Below, piece by piece: positions 16,776 to 24,630 of a DNA stretch of 64,000 nt (its first letter is position 1; the number at the start of each line of letters is the position of its first letter). The position numbers and the translations under genes were made by a program. Origin of the DNA: Paracoccaceae bacterium (GTDB lineage: Bacteria > Pseudomonadota > Alphaproteobacteria > Rhodobacterales > Rhodobacteraceae); NCBI GenBank assembly GCA_024236495.1, contig JACKKJ010000002.1:173501-237500 (forward strand), given 5' to 3'. A model generated the notes under the pieces. That model did not search any database. It saw only the letters and a list, made by a program, of their open reading frames with translations, and was not told the DNA's origin.

Positions 16776-17126
16776 ATGGCTATGAAAATCCGTCTCGCCC
16801 GCGGCGGTTCCAAGAAGCGGCCCTTCTACTCGATCGTCGCCACCGACTCGCGCATGCCGCGCGACGGCCGCTTCATCGAGAAGCTCGGCACCTACAACCC
16901 GCTTCTCGCCAAGGACAGCGAAGACCGCGTGAAGATGAACATGGAACGCGTCCAGTACTGGCTGTCGCAGGGCGCCCAGCCCACCGACCGGATCGCCCGC
17001 TTCCTCGAAGCTGCCGGCGTCCGCGCCAAGGCCACCCGCGCCAACATGCAAAAGGCCGAACCCGGCGACAAGGCCAAGAAGCGCGCCGAGGAAAAGGCCA
17101 AGAAGGCCGAAGCCGCGGCCGAATAA
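16776..17126 (+). CDS. rpsP: 30S ribosomal protein S16
   Basis: 116 residues. MKIRLARGGSKKRPFYSIVA, RDGRFIEKLGTYNP and VQYWLSQGAQPTDRIARFL are diagnostic. An alanine/lysine-rich tail of about 35 residues (AEEKAKKAEAAAE) is typical of alphaproteobacterial S16. AAAAGGAG lies about nine bases before the start; the longer upstream reading is not used. First gene of the rpsP-rimM-trmD block. Confidence 0.97.
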   Translation: MAMKIRLARGGSKKRPFYSIVATDSRMPRDGRFIEKLGTYNPLLAKDSEDRVKMNMERVQYWLSQGAQPTDRIARFLEAAGVRAKATRANMQKAEPGDKAKKRAEEKAKKAEAAAE

Positions 17127-17140
17127 GGCACTGAAACGAC

Positions 17141-17281
17141 ATGCTGATCGGCTTCTTCCTGCGCCGGATCGTTACCTTCGCGCTTTGCGCGGGGGCGTTC
17201 TGGCTCGGGATGAAGACCGATCGGATGATCCAGGTCGCCCCCACCGCGGCCCCCTGCGAAGAGGCATCCGATGGCAACTGA
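17141..17281 (+). CDS. Small single-helix membrane protein between rpsP and rimM
   Basis: 46 residues, MLIGFFLRRIVTFALCAGAF at the start, with one predicted membrane helix (about 9-25), then a short soluble tail ending EEASDGN. It starts 14 bases after rpsP and runs 11 bases into rimM, so ribosomes could pass from one to the next. No family recognised. Support is the hydrophobic pattern, the tight position and codon use; it is too short for certainty. Confidence 0.6.
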   Translation: MLIGFFLRRIVTFALCAGAFWLGMKTDRMIQVAPTAAPCEEASDGN

Positions 17282-17777
17282 CCGCATCTGTGTCGGCGCC
17301 ATCGCCGGGGCCTTCGGGGTCCGCGGCGAGGTGCGGCTGAAGAGTTTTTGCGCCCAGCCCGAGGCCATCGCGGCCTATGCGCCGCTCTGGACGAAGGACG
17401 GCGCGCGCAGCTTCTCGCTGCGGCTGACGCGCGGCACCGGCGGCGGGCTGACCGCACGCCTGTCGGGTGTCGAAACCCGCGAACAGGCCGAAGCGCTGAA
17501 GGGAACGGAGCTTTTCGCCGACCGCGACAGGCTGCCGAACCTGCCCGATGACGAATTCTACCACAACGACCTGATCGGCCTTGAGGTTCTGGACACCTCC
17601 GGCATCCGGCTTGGCCGGGTCAAGGCTGTCCACAATCACGGGGCGGGCGACTTTCTCGAGGTGACCGGGGCGGGCGATACGATCCTTCTGCCGTTCACCA
17701 AGGCCGTTGTCCCGACCGTGGACCTGACCCAGGGTCGCATCATCGCGGACCCGCCCGGGGACCTGGGCGATGACTGA
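17271..17777 (+). CDS. rimM: Ribosome maturation factor RimM
   Basis: 168 residues, usual length. Binds S19 and helps 30S head assembly. An N-terminal beta-barrel (ICVGAIAGAFGVRGEVRLKS) and a C-terminal PRC barrel (YHNDLIGLEVLDTSGIRLGR, ILLPFTKAVVPTVDL) are both present. Its end overlaps the start of trmD by eight bases. Confidence 0.95.
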   Translation: MATDRICVGAIAGAFGVRGEVRLKSFCAQPEAIAAYAPLWTKDGARSFSLRLTRGTGGGLTARLSGVETREQAEALKGTELFADRDRLPNLPDDEFYHNDLIGLEVLDTSGIRLGRVKAVHNHGAGDFLEVTGAGDTILLPFTKAVVPTVDLTQGRIIADPPGDLGDD

Positions 17778-18579
17778 CGAAAAACCCCGGTCGCATGGAC
17801 GGCTGGCAATCTCGGCCAGCCTCAGGCCGCGCGAACTGATGACCGACACGCCCGCGCTGAAGGGCGCCTGGCGGGCGCGGATCGTCACGCTTTTCCCCGA
17901 GGCCTTCCCCGGCACGCTTGGCCTTTCACTGACCGGCAAGGCACTTCAGGAAGGCCGCTGGGCGCTGGAGACGATCGACCTGCGGCCCTTCGGGATCGGC
18001 CGGCACCGCAACGTGGACGACACGCCGGCGGGCGGCGGCGCCGGCATGGTGCTTCGCGCCGACGTGGTGGCCAGCGCCCTGAACCAGGCGGCGGTCGGCA
18101 CGCCCGTCGACCGCGCCCGCTGGCCGGTCGTCTACCTTTCGCCGCGCGGCCGGCGCTTCGATCAGGCGACGGCGCGCGCCTGGGCGGCGGCCGACGGCGT
18201 CACCCTTCTGTGCGGCCGTTTCGAGGGCGTGGACCAGCGCGTTCTCGATCACTACGCGGTCGAGGAGGTGAGCTTGGGTGACTTCGTCCTGACCGGGGGC
18301 GAGATCGCCGCGCAGGCGATGATCGACGCGGCGGTGCGGCTCTTGCCCGGTGTCCTCGGCAATGCCGCCTCGACCGAAGAGGAAAGTCATTCCCACGGCC
18401 TTCTGGAACATCCGCAATACACGAAGCCGCAAGTCTGGGAAGGGCGGGAGATCCCGCCCGTTCTCATGTCAGGCCACCACGGCGAGATCGAGAAATGGCG
18501 GCGGGCGGAGGCGGAGCGCATCACCCGCGAAAGGCGGCCGGATTTGTGGACGGCGCGCAAGGCATCTTCGACAAAGTAA
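17770..18579 (+). CDS. trmD: tRNA (guanine-37-N1)-methyltransferase
   Basis: 269 residues. SPOUT-fold enzyme that methylates G37 next to the anticodon and prevents frameshifting. ARIVTLFPEAFPGTLGLSL, GGGAGMVLRADV, YLSPRGRRFDQ, LCGRFEGVDQRV and the deep-knot GDFVLTGGE, followed by HPQYTKP, are all in place. The N-terminal extension (SHGRLAISASLRPRELM) is normal in Rhodobacterales, supporting the first ATG. Normally rplS follows at once; here a foreign-looking gene on the other strand intervenes. Confidence 0.97.
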   Translation: MTDEKPRSHGRLAISASLRPRELMTDTPALKGAWRARIVTLFPEAFPGTLGLSLTGKALQEGRWALETIDLRPFGIGRHRNVDDTPAGGGAGMVLRADVVASALNQAAVGTPVDRARWPVVYLSPRGRRFDQATARAWAAADGVTLLCGRFEGVDQRVLDHYAVEEVSLGDFVLTGGEIAAQAMIDAAVRLLPGVLGNAASTEEESHSHGLLEHPQYTKPQVWEGREIPPVLMSGHHGEIEKWRRAEAERITRERRPDLWTARKASSTK

Positions 18580-18669
18580 CGTCGCCTATCGCGAAGAGTA
18601 AAAACCAGTCAGACAACGGTCAATCCAGAGTCTGCGCACACTGCGTGGTTGCGCCCTCTCTGGCCTTAA

Positions 18670-19356
18670 TCACCAAAATTTCCACCAAGGCTTTTGACGC
18701 TCCGGCAAATTATCTCGGCGCGCCTGCTCATGTGCACGATGCGCCTCAAGATGAAGTATCGAGATGTCCATCGGGTCGCACACCCATGCATCCGGCTTAC
18801 CCTCAAACTGAAACCCAAGATGTGTGAGCAGCGACTCTTCCGCCAGTTCGAGAGGATGGAATGGGAGGGGATATGGTTCTTCTCCTTCTCCCGTCTCGAC
18901 CCAGTGTTGTCCGTCCCAATATGGCGTCTCGAAAGGTAGTCTGGTCCCTATATCTTCCATTACGCCACTATCGGGCGAAACGCTCAGGGCACGCACCAAC
19001 TTGCCATCCTTCCAGATCGCAAAGGCAAAAAAGTCAACGAAGGAATGCATTGCGTGGACATAGACAGTAGATCCAAGAGTTGTGTCATGCCATCGCGGAT
19101 CGATTTCGGACAGGCGGTCAGCGCTCAGTTCTGAATGCGCGACGATCCTTAAATCACCATAATCACCAACGAAGACCTCGCCTTCATCCGGATTGAGAAC
19201 ATCCAGGCTACCCTCGCCTCCTTCAGGCCATTCGATACCGGGCAGCAACCGCTTTGCTAGGGCAAGCGATGCCGTGCGATCCAGTTGCGGACCTTGCCTC
19301 AGGATTTCTTTTGGATCGCCATTGTAATATGCAACAAACCAGGCCTTGGCGCCCAT
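18670..19356 (-). CDS. DUF6928-family protein, probably acquired
   Basis: 228 residues. MGAKAWFVAYYNGDPKEIL, VYVHAMHSFVDFFAFAIW, SVSPDSGVMEDIGTRLPFE and YPLPFHPLELAEE match a family I know as DUF6928, best known from actinobacteria and of unknown function. The gene and its flanks are visibly richer in A and T than everything around, use different codons, and face the opposite way inside a ribosomal block that is normally unbroken. GGAG lies seven bases before the ATG. Transfer into the trmD-rplS interval is the likely explanation. No toxin, nuclease or membrane signature is seen. Confidence 0.75.
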   Translation of the reverse strand: MGAKAWFVAYYNGDPKEILRQGPQLDRTASLALAKRLLPGIEWPEGGEGSLDVLNPDEGEVFVGDYGDLRIVAHSELSADRLSEIDPRWHDTTLGSTVYVHAMHSFVDFFAFAIWKDGKLVRALSVSPDSGVMEDIGTRLPFETPYWDGQHWVETGEGEEPYPLPFHPLELAEESLLTHLGFQFEGKPDAWVCDPMDISILHLEAHRAHEQARRDNLPERQKPWWKFW

Positions 19357-19384
19357 GCGATTTCTCCAACATGTTGATATTGTG

Positions 19385-19400
19385 CTTAGTCCGGGCTAAG
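19385..19400. promoter_or_regulatory. Near-perfect palindrome upstream of the DUF6928 gene
   Basis: CTTAG and CTAAG flank a six-base CCGG-containing centre, about 30 bases before the start of the minus-strand gene. It may be an operator or a small hairpin. Confidence 0.3.
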
Positions 19401-19475
19401 GCTTGATGAAGAAACATGCCTCGGTCAAGCTAGCCGGGGCGCAGACTGCAAGAAGACCGCTCGGCCTTCATCCCC

Positions 19476-19504
19476 TTGACCCATCCTTCCGTCACTACTA
19501 TACC
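19476..19504 (+). promoter_or_regulatory. Promoter of rplS
   Basis: TTGACC and TATACC with a 17-base spacer. Transcription would start near 19511, leaving an untranslated leader of about 200 bases before the L19 start. In the leader, CCCCG..CGGGG (19503-19518 region) and CGCGG/CCGCG (19678-19692) can form hairpins. A long structured leader before a ribosomal protein gene suggests feedback control, which is inference. Confidence 0.55.
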
Positions 19505-19713
19505 CCGCCCGTCCGGGGCTCTCACGAGTCGGCCGGACCTGTTTTGTATGGCTGATGCGCCTGGCTTCTTCGTCGGGTTTCGGGCCGGACGAGACGACGT
19601 GAAAATGATGACCTGATCTCCGGCGGGCGCGGATGCGGACCCGATGAAGACACGGAGCTCTGAGGCGCGACAGACCATCGCGGGGCTACCGCGAGCACAG
19701 GAAAGGAATTGCG

Positions 19714-20088
19714 ATGAACCTGATCGCACAGCTTGAGGCGGAACAGATCGCCGCCCTCGGAAAGACCATCCCGGATTTCAAGGCCGGCGACACCGTCCGC
19801 GTCGGCTACAAGGTGACCGAAGGCACCCGTTCGCGCGTCCAGATGTACGAAGGCGTCTGCATCTCGCGCCGTGGCGGCAGCACCCTTGCGGCGTCGTTCA
19901 CCGTGCGCAAGATTTCGTTCGGGGAAGGCGTGGAACGTGTGTTCCCGCTCTATTCCACCAACATCGCCTCGATCGAGGTGGTGCGCCGCGGCCGCGTCCG
20001 CCGTGCGAAGCTTTACTATCTGCGCGAGCGCCGCGGCAAATCGGCCCGTATCGCCGAAGTCACCAACTACAAAGAAAAAGCCCAGTAA
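19714..20088 (+). CDS. rplS: 50S ribosomal protein L19
   Basis: 124 residues. FKAGDTVRVGYKVTEGTRSR, QMYEGVCISRRGGS, SFTVRKISFGEGVERVFPLY and KLYYLRERRGKSARI are diagnostic. Sits at the subunit interface. AAAGGAA precedes it. Followed after 11 bases by rpmE. Confidence 0.97.
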   Translation: MNLIAQLEAEQIAALGKTIPDFKAGDTVRVGYKVTEGTRSRVQMYEGVCISRRGGSTLAASFTVRKISFGEGVERVFPLYSTNIASIEVVRRGRVRRAKLYYLRERRGKSARIAEVTNYKEKAQ

Positions 20089-20099
20089 GGAGCGGACCG

Positions 20100-20321
20100 A
20101 TGAGACAAGGTATCCACCCCGACTACCACTTCATCACCGTCAAGATGACCGACGGTTCGACCTACCAGACCCGTTCGACCTGGGGCAAGGAAGGCGACAC
20201 GCTGGCGCTTGACATCGATCCCTTGGCGCACCCGGCCTGGACCGGCGGTTCGGCCAAGCTGATGGACACCGGCGGCCGCGTGTCGAAGTTCAAGAACAAA
20301 TACGCCGGCCTCGGTTTCTGA
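20100..20321 (+). CDS. rpmE: 50S ribosomal protein L31
   Basis: 73 residues. MRQGIHPDYHFITVKMTDGS at the N-terminus and GRVSKFKNKYAGLGF at the end fit L31. The zinc-binding cysteines of the C+ form are absent, so this is the zinc-free form common in alphaproteobacteria. Ends the ribosomal unit before a strong terminator. Confidence 0.95.
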   Translation: MRQGIHPDYHFITVKMTDGSTYQTRSTWGKEGDTLALDIDPLAHPAWTGGSAKLMDTGGRVSKFKNKYAGLGF

Positions 20322-20344
20322 TCAGACCGACGGTGCTTTTGCGG

Positions 20345-20369
20345 ACGCCGCCCTTCGGGGCGGCGTTTT
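20345..20369 (+). terminator. Rho-independent terminator after rpmE
   Basis: ACGCCGCCC and GGGCGGCGT form a nine-base stem with a TTCG tetraloop, followed by TTTTC. Confidence 0.93.
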
Positions 20370-20501
20370 CATTTCGGGGCGGTGCCGCCACAAGTGACGA
20401 AAACCCGGGCCCGCGGTTTCGCCAATGCTTCCCCCGCCGCCGCGCCACGTCTATACCAGCGCCCAAAATGCCCCAGGCGGGGCTTTGGAAGGACAAGGCA
20501 C

Positions 20502-21311
20502 TTGGCGCATATCATCGTCACCGGCAACGAAAAGGGCGGGTCGGGCAAGTCCACGACGGCGATGCATGTCGCCACCGCGCTGGTGCGCATGGGCCACCGG
20601 GTCGGCGCGCTGGATCTGGACCTGCGGCAGCGCAGCTTCGGCCGCTACATCGAGAATCGGATTGCATTTGCCCGGCGCGAGGGGCTGGACCTTCCGACGC
20701 CCGACTACCGGGACCTGCCCGAAGTCGACCAGGCGAACCTTGCCCCGAATGAAAACACCTATGACCACCGGCTGTCGGCTGCGGTGGCCGGGCTTGACGC
20801 GGTTTCCGACTTCATCCTGATCGACTGCCCGGGTTCGCATACCCGGCTGAGCCAGGTGGCGCATTCGCTGGCCGATACGCTGATCACGCCGCTGAACGAC
20901 AGCTTCATCGACTTCGACCTGCTGGCCCGAATCGATCCCGAGACAAGCCGCGTCATCGGCCCGTCGATCTATGCGGAAATGGTCTGGAACGCCCGGCAGC
21001 TTCGCGCAAGGGCCGGGCTGAAACCGATCGACTGGATCGTCCTGCGAAACCGCCTGGGCGCGCAGCAGATGCACAACAAGAAGAAGGTGGGGGCGGCGCT
21101 CGAACAGCTTTCCAGGCGGATCGGCTTTCGCGTGGCTCCGGGCTTTTCCGAAAGGGTCATCTTCCGCGAGCTTTTCCCGCGTGGGCTGACGCTTCTGGAT
21201 CTGAAGGATATCGGGGTCGACAACCTGAATCTGTCGAATGTGGCCGCCCGCCAGGAACTGCGCGATCTGATCCGCGAACTTCAACTGCCGGGCGTTTCGA
21301 TCGGCTTTTAG
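20502..21311 (+). CDS. mipZ: Division-plane positioning ATPase MipZ
   Basis: 269 residues from a TTG start. ParA/MinD-type P-loop ATPase that forms a gradient from the ParB-bound poles and blocks FtsZ assembly away from mid-cell. Deviant Walker A NEKGGSGKSTTAMHVA (about 9-24), ALDLDLRQRSFGRY (switch I), ILIDCPGSHTRLSQ (Walker B) and LRNRLGAQQMHNKKKV. TTG gives MAHIIVTGNEKGG, where the family begins, with GGAAGGAC upstream; the open frame continues back to 20382 but that part has no homologous look. Downstream of the rpmE terminator. Confidence 0.93.
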   Translation: MAHIIVTGNEKGGSGKSTTAMHVATALVRMGHRVGALDLDLRQRSFGRYIENRIAFARREGLDLPTPDYRDLPEVDQANLAPNENTYDHRLSAAVAGLDAVSDFILIDCPGSHTRLSQVAHSLADTLITPLNDSFIDFDLLARIDPETSRVIGPSIYAEMVWNARQLRARAGLKPIDWIVLRNRLGAQQMHNKKKVGAALEQLSRRIGFRVAPGFSERVIFRELFPRGLTLLDLKDIGVDNLNLSNVAARQELRDLIRELQLPGVSIGF

Positions 21312-21711
21312 GCCGAAGGGTTGTCAGGCAGCGCGGATGCGCGACTTGAAAAGCGACGGGGCAATGGCGCGCGTCGGGCGCGGGGTCCGGGGACGGGTCA
21401 TTGTCGTCAGGCGCTGGCCAAACGCATCGGTCTGTTCAGGGTGCTTGCGCGCGAACCGGAAAAGAAATGCGACAGCGGATTTCATCGTTCTTGACCCTTA
21501 TCAGCGCCCCCAAGTTCGGTTATCGCGCCGGTCCTTGACCGAAAAAAGGCAACCGCAAGGTCTTTCTCTGAAAGCATTGTCACAGTTGCGCCACGGGATT
21601 CCGCGCCTTGCCGCACGCCATCGGCTGCCAGAGCCGGACACAAGACCGGCTTACGCCTTGCACCCGCACGCGCGCGGTGCATAAGGTCAACCAGGGCAAC
21701 GGAGAGGCGGC
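21312..21711. other. 400-base intergenic region between mipZ and the hydroxybutyryl-CoA dehydrogenase gene
   Basis: No convincing gene, tRNA or terminator. Open frames here (for example 21337-21684) lack a ribosome-binding site and family-like sequence. A weak promoter-like pair, TTGCAC and CATAAG, lies about 25-50 bases before the dehydrogenase start, and GGAGAGG serves as its ribosome-binding site. Confidence 0.4.
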
Positions 21712-22587
21712 ATGGATATCAGGACGGTTGGCATCGTGGGCGCGGGCCAGATGGGCAACGGCATCGCCCATGTCTTCGCTCTTGCCGGGTTCGAGGTTCT
21801 CTTGAACGACATCACGCAGGCCGCGCTCGACAAGGCCGTCGCGCTGATCGACCGGAACATGGAACGTCAGGTGTCGCGCGGCAAGATCGCAGAGACTGAC
21901 CGACAGGCGGCGCTGGGGCGTATCCGGACTACGATGAAGCTTGCCGACCTTGGGCAAACAGATCTGGTGATCGAGGCCGCAACCGAGCGCGAAACGGTCA
22001 AGCAGGCGATCTTCGAGGATCTTCTACCACATCTGAAACCGACGACGATCCTGACCTCCAACACGTCTTCGATCTCGATCACGCGGCTGGCCAGCCGTAC
22101 CGACCGTCCGGAGAAGTTCATGGGGTTTCATTTCATGAACCCGGTGCCGGTGATGCAATTGGTGGAGTTGATCCGCGGCATCGCCACCGATGAACCGACC
22201 TACCGCGCATTGCTTGGCGTCGTCGAAAAGCTTGGCAAGACCGCCGCCAGCGCCGAGGATTTTCCGGCCTTCATCGTCAATCGCATCCTGATGCCGATGA
22301 TCAACGAGGCCGTCTATACCCTTTACGAAGGCGTGGGATCGGTGAGGTCGATCGACGAGTCGCTGAAACTTGGGGCAAATCATCCGATGGGGCCGCTTGA
22401 ACTGGCCGATTTCATCGGCCTGGACACCTGCCTTGCGATCATGAACGTCCTGCACGAAGGGCTGGCCGACACCAAGTACCGCCCCTGCCCGCTGCTTACG
22501 AAGTATGTGGAGGCCGGCTGGCTTGGCCGCAAGACGCAGCGCGGTTTCTACGATTATCGCGGCGACGTGCCCGTCCCGACGCGCTAG
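21712..22587 (+). CDS. 3-hydroxybutyryl-CoA dehydrogenase
   Basis: 291 residues. NAD(P)-dependent oxidation of 3-hydroxybutyryl-CoA to acetoacetyl-CoA, used in PHB/butyrate and ethylmalonyl-CoA routes. Rossmann motif VGIVGAGQMGNGIAHVFA; catalytic region SNTSSISITRLA with the following GFHFMNPVPVMQLVE (active-site His and Asn); C-terminal dimer domain LGANHPMGPLELADFIGLD. Length and motifs match the short single-domain family, not the multifunctional FadB. Single gene, convergent with ptsH. Confidence 0.94.
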   Translation: MDIRTVGIVGAGQMGNGIAHVFALAGFEVLLNDITQAALDKAVALIDRNMERQVSRGKIAETDRQAALGRIRTTMKLADLGQTDLVIEAATERETVKQAIFEDLLPHLKPTTILTSNTSSISITRLASRTDRPEKFMGFHFMNPVPVMQLVELIRGIATDEPTYRALLGVVEKLGKTAASAEDFPAFIVNRILMPMINEAVYTLYEGVGSVRSIDESLKLGANHPMGPLELADFIGLDTCLAIMNVLHEGLADTKYRPCPLLTKYVEAGWLGRKTQRGFYDYRGDVPVPTR

Positions 22588-22599
22588 GCGCCTGCGAGG

Positions 22600-22869
22600 T
22601 CAGTAGCCTTCGCCGAACTTGTCCGCGACCAGTGCGGCAAGCGCATGGGCCAGCTTTTCGGCCTCTGCGCCGTCGGTGCGCACTGTGATCGACGTGCCCC
22701 GGGACGCCGCAAGCATCAGCAGGCCCATGATGGAATCCCCCGAAACGGTCATTCCGTCCTTTTCCACTTCGGCGCTGGCGTCATGGCCCTCCACGACCTC
22801 GACGAACTTGGCCGAGGCGCGGGCATGCAGGCCCTTTTCGTTGACGATCTTCAGAACACGTTCGATCAC
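22600..22869 (-). CDS. ptsH: Phosphocarrier protein HPr
   Basis: 89 residues. His15 in NEKGLHARASAKF is the enzyme-I phosphorylation site; Ser46 in SGDSIMGLLML is the HprK target. Starts at a GTG that overlaps the EIIA stop by four bases; reading from ATGs further upstream lies inside the EIIA gene. Last gene of the chvI-chvG-hprK-rapZ-EIIA-HPr operon. Sugar permease components are absent, so this phosphorelay is regulatory rather than for transport. Confidence 0.95.
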   Translation of the reverse strand: MIERVLKIVNEKGLHARASAKFVEVVEGHDASAEVEKDGMTVSGDSIMGLLMLAASRGTSITVRTDGAEAEKLAHALAALVADKFGEGY

Positions 22870-23270
22870 GGTCTTACCTGCCCGGCGCCGCCCGCATAGA
22901 CGTTGATGTACTTGCGCCCTGCATCCAGCGCGGTTGCGACGGCTTCGACGACCGGCAGGTTGCGGGACTTCGCCAGCTTGATCAGCATGGGCAGGTTGGC
23001 GCCATAGATGATCCGGCGGTTCTGCCGTTCGCAAGCACACAGCGACAGGTTGGAGGGCGAACCGCCGAACATGTCGGTCACGACCACCACGCCGTCGCCC
23101 TCGTCCACCGCGTCTGCGGCAGCCCGGATCTCTGCCTGCTTCTCGGCGCGGTCATGATCTTCCTCGATTGCGATGGCGCGGATGCCGGATTGCTTGCCCA
23201 CGACATGCTCTACCGCCGCGAGGTATTCGCGTGCCAGACCACCATGTGCGACGATCACGACACCGATCAC
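22866..23270 (-). CDS. PTS EIIA component, mannose family
   Basis: 134 residues. Starts MIGVVIVAHGGLAREYLAAV; His9 is the phosphorylation site. VVVVTDMFGGSPSN and NLPMLIKL are family motifs. As a stand-alone EIIA-Man without EIIB/C/D it probably acts as a phosphate-accepting regulator, as in other alphaproteobacteria where it sits beside hprK. Overlaps rapZ and ptsH by four bases at each end. Confidence 0.94.
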   Translation of the reverse strand: MIGVVIVAHGGLAREYLAAVEHVVGKQSGIRAIAIEEDHDRAEKQAEIRAAADAVDEGDGVVVVTDMFGGSPSNLSLCACERQNRRIIYGANLPMLIKLAKSRNLPVVEAVATALDAGRKYINVYAGGAGQVRP

Positions 23271-24199
23271 GCCCTGTCACCCTGCGCTGTCGCCGATCCC
23301 GCGGAACGGCGTTCCAATTCCCGGTGCCTCTTAGACACCTGCCAACCTGCCTCTGCAAGTTCTTTGGCCATCTTTTCTGCAACTGCGATGCTGCGGTGCT
23401 GTCCGCCGGTGCAGCCAAAGCCGATAGCGACATGGCTCTTGCCTTCTGCGACCTGCGCCGGCAGCAGGAAAAGAAGCAGATCGCGCACGCGCGCGAAGAA
23501 TTCGGGGAATCGGGGGTCTTCAGTGATGTGATCCACCACCGCTTGGTCGCGGCCGTCCAGCGCGCGCAGCCTGTCTTCCCAGTGCGGGTTGCGCAGGAAC
23601 CGGCAGTCGAACATCAGGTCCAGGCCCCGGGGCGCGCCGCGCTTGTAGGAAAACGACTGGACCGAAACCGCAAGGCGACCGCCCGCGGCGCGATCGAACC
23701 AGCGGGCGATTTCGGCCTTCAGATCGTGCGGGGACAGATCGGATGTATCGATCAGGACATTGGCCCGGGCGCGGATCGGCACCAGCAGGTCGATTTCGCT
23801 TTGCACGCCCAGCGCCGGTTCTTCCGAGGGGGCGAGGGGATGCCGGCGGCGGGTTTCGCCGAAACGACGGATCAGTTCGTCGGGACGGCAATCCAGAAAC
23901 AGAACCTCCGGATGGGTGTCAGGGCTGGCGGTCAGGCGGTCGATCAGCTCGATCAGCCCCGCGACCGAGAAATCGCGGTTGCGGACATCGATGCCAAGCG
24001 CCAGGGGCCGCTGGATCGGCGGCCCTTCAAGCAGGCGCGGGATCAGGCTAAGCGGGAGGTTGTCGATCGGCTCGTAGCCAAGATCTTCCAGCACGCGAAG
24101 CGCGGTCGACCGACCCGCCCCGGAAGGGCCGGTCACGAGAACCAGGCTTTGCGCCTGGCCTGCCTTGTCGTCTGCCTCCGTCATGTCCTTGCCATTCAT
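23267..24199 (-). CDS. rapZ: RNase adapter protein RapZ
   Basis: 310 residues. N-terminal kinase-like domain with Walker A GPSGAGRSTALRVLEDLGYE (about 24-43) and LFLDCRPDELIRRFGETRRR; C-terminal domain with AIGFGCTGGQHRSIAVAE, which in E. coli binds GlmZ-type RNA and glucosamine-6-phosphate. In alphaproteobacteria its partners are less well known. Between hprK and EIIA, four-base overlaps on both sides. Confidence 0.93.
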   Translation of the reverse strand: MNGKDMTEADDKAGQAQSLVLVTGPSGAGRSTALRVLEDLGYEPIDNLPLSLIPRLLEGPPIQRPLALGIDVRNRDFSVAGLIELIDRLTASPDTHPEVLFLDCRPDELIRRFGETRRRHPLAPSEEPALGVQSEIDLLVPIRARANVLIDTSDLSPHDLKAEIARWFDRAAGGRLAVSVQSFSYKRGAPRGLDLMFDCRFLRNPHWEDRLRALDGRDQAVVDHITEDPRFPEFFARVRDLLLFLLPAQVAEGKSHVAIGFGCTGGQHRSIAVAEKMAKELAEAGWQVSKRHRELERRSAGSATAQGDRA

Positions 24200-24630
24200 G
24201 CGCGCCGCCCTGCCTTGAGATATTGCAGGATGGCGGCAGGGAAATGACTGCTCTCGACTCTGTGAAGGACCGGAACGGCATGCCCGGCGATGACCGTTTC
24301 ACGCGGGGGTGGCAACCGGTTGGCCTCGACCTGCGAAAGATCGACCGCCAGCACGACCCGCGCACTGGGCACCACGTCCGCCGCCAGCAGACCGACCCCG
24401 CGCGCCTCGATCATGCCGCGAATGGCGCAGGGGGCGCGGGCGACGGGTGCACCATCATCATCCCGAACCTCGACAGCATCATCAGATACAAGGGTACAGC
24501 CATGGGCCATCAGTTGCAGGGCAAGCGCCGATTTCCCCGACCCCGAGGGGCCAAGGACGAGAACGCCACGCCCCTCAAGGCTCACGCAGGCCGCGTGGAG
24601 GATCGCAGGCCTGGCCGCAACCCCCGTCAC
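24196..24630 (-). CDS. hprK: HPr kinase/phosphorylase, short alphaproteobacterial form
   Basis: 144 residues against about 310 in Firmicutes: only the C-terminal catalytic domain is present. P-loop VLVLGPSGSGKSALALQLM, LVSDDAVEV (catalytic Asp) and IRGMIEARGVGLL match the family. It phosphorylates HPr on Ser46, which is intact in the adjacent ptsH. Four-base overlaps with chvG and rapZ. Confidence 0.93.
   Translation of the reverse strand: MTGVAARPAILHAACVSLEGRGVLVLGPSGSGKSALALQLMAHGCTLVSDDAVEVRDDDGAPVARAPCAIRGMIEARGVGLLAADVVPSARVVLAVDLSQVEANRLPPPRETVIAGHAVPVLHRVESSHFPAAILQYLKAGRRA

Noticed and set aside
19430..19729. 99-codon minus-strand frame before rplS
   Set aside because: Covers the rplS promoter and leader on the other strand; no ribosome-binding site and Ser/Arg-rich shadow composition.
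21337..21684. 115-codon plus-strand frame between mipZ and the dehydrogenase
   Set aside because: No ribosome-binding site, atypical composition, no motif.
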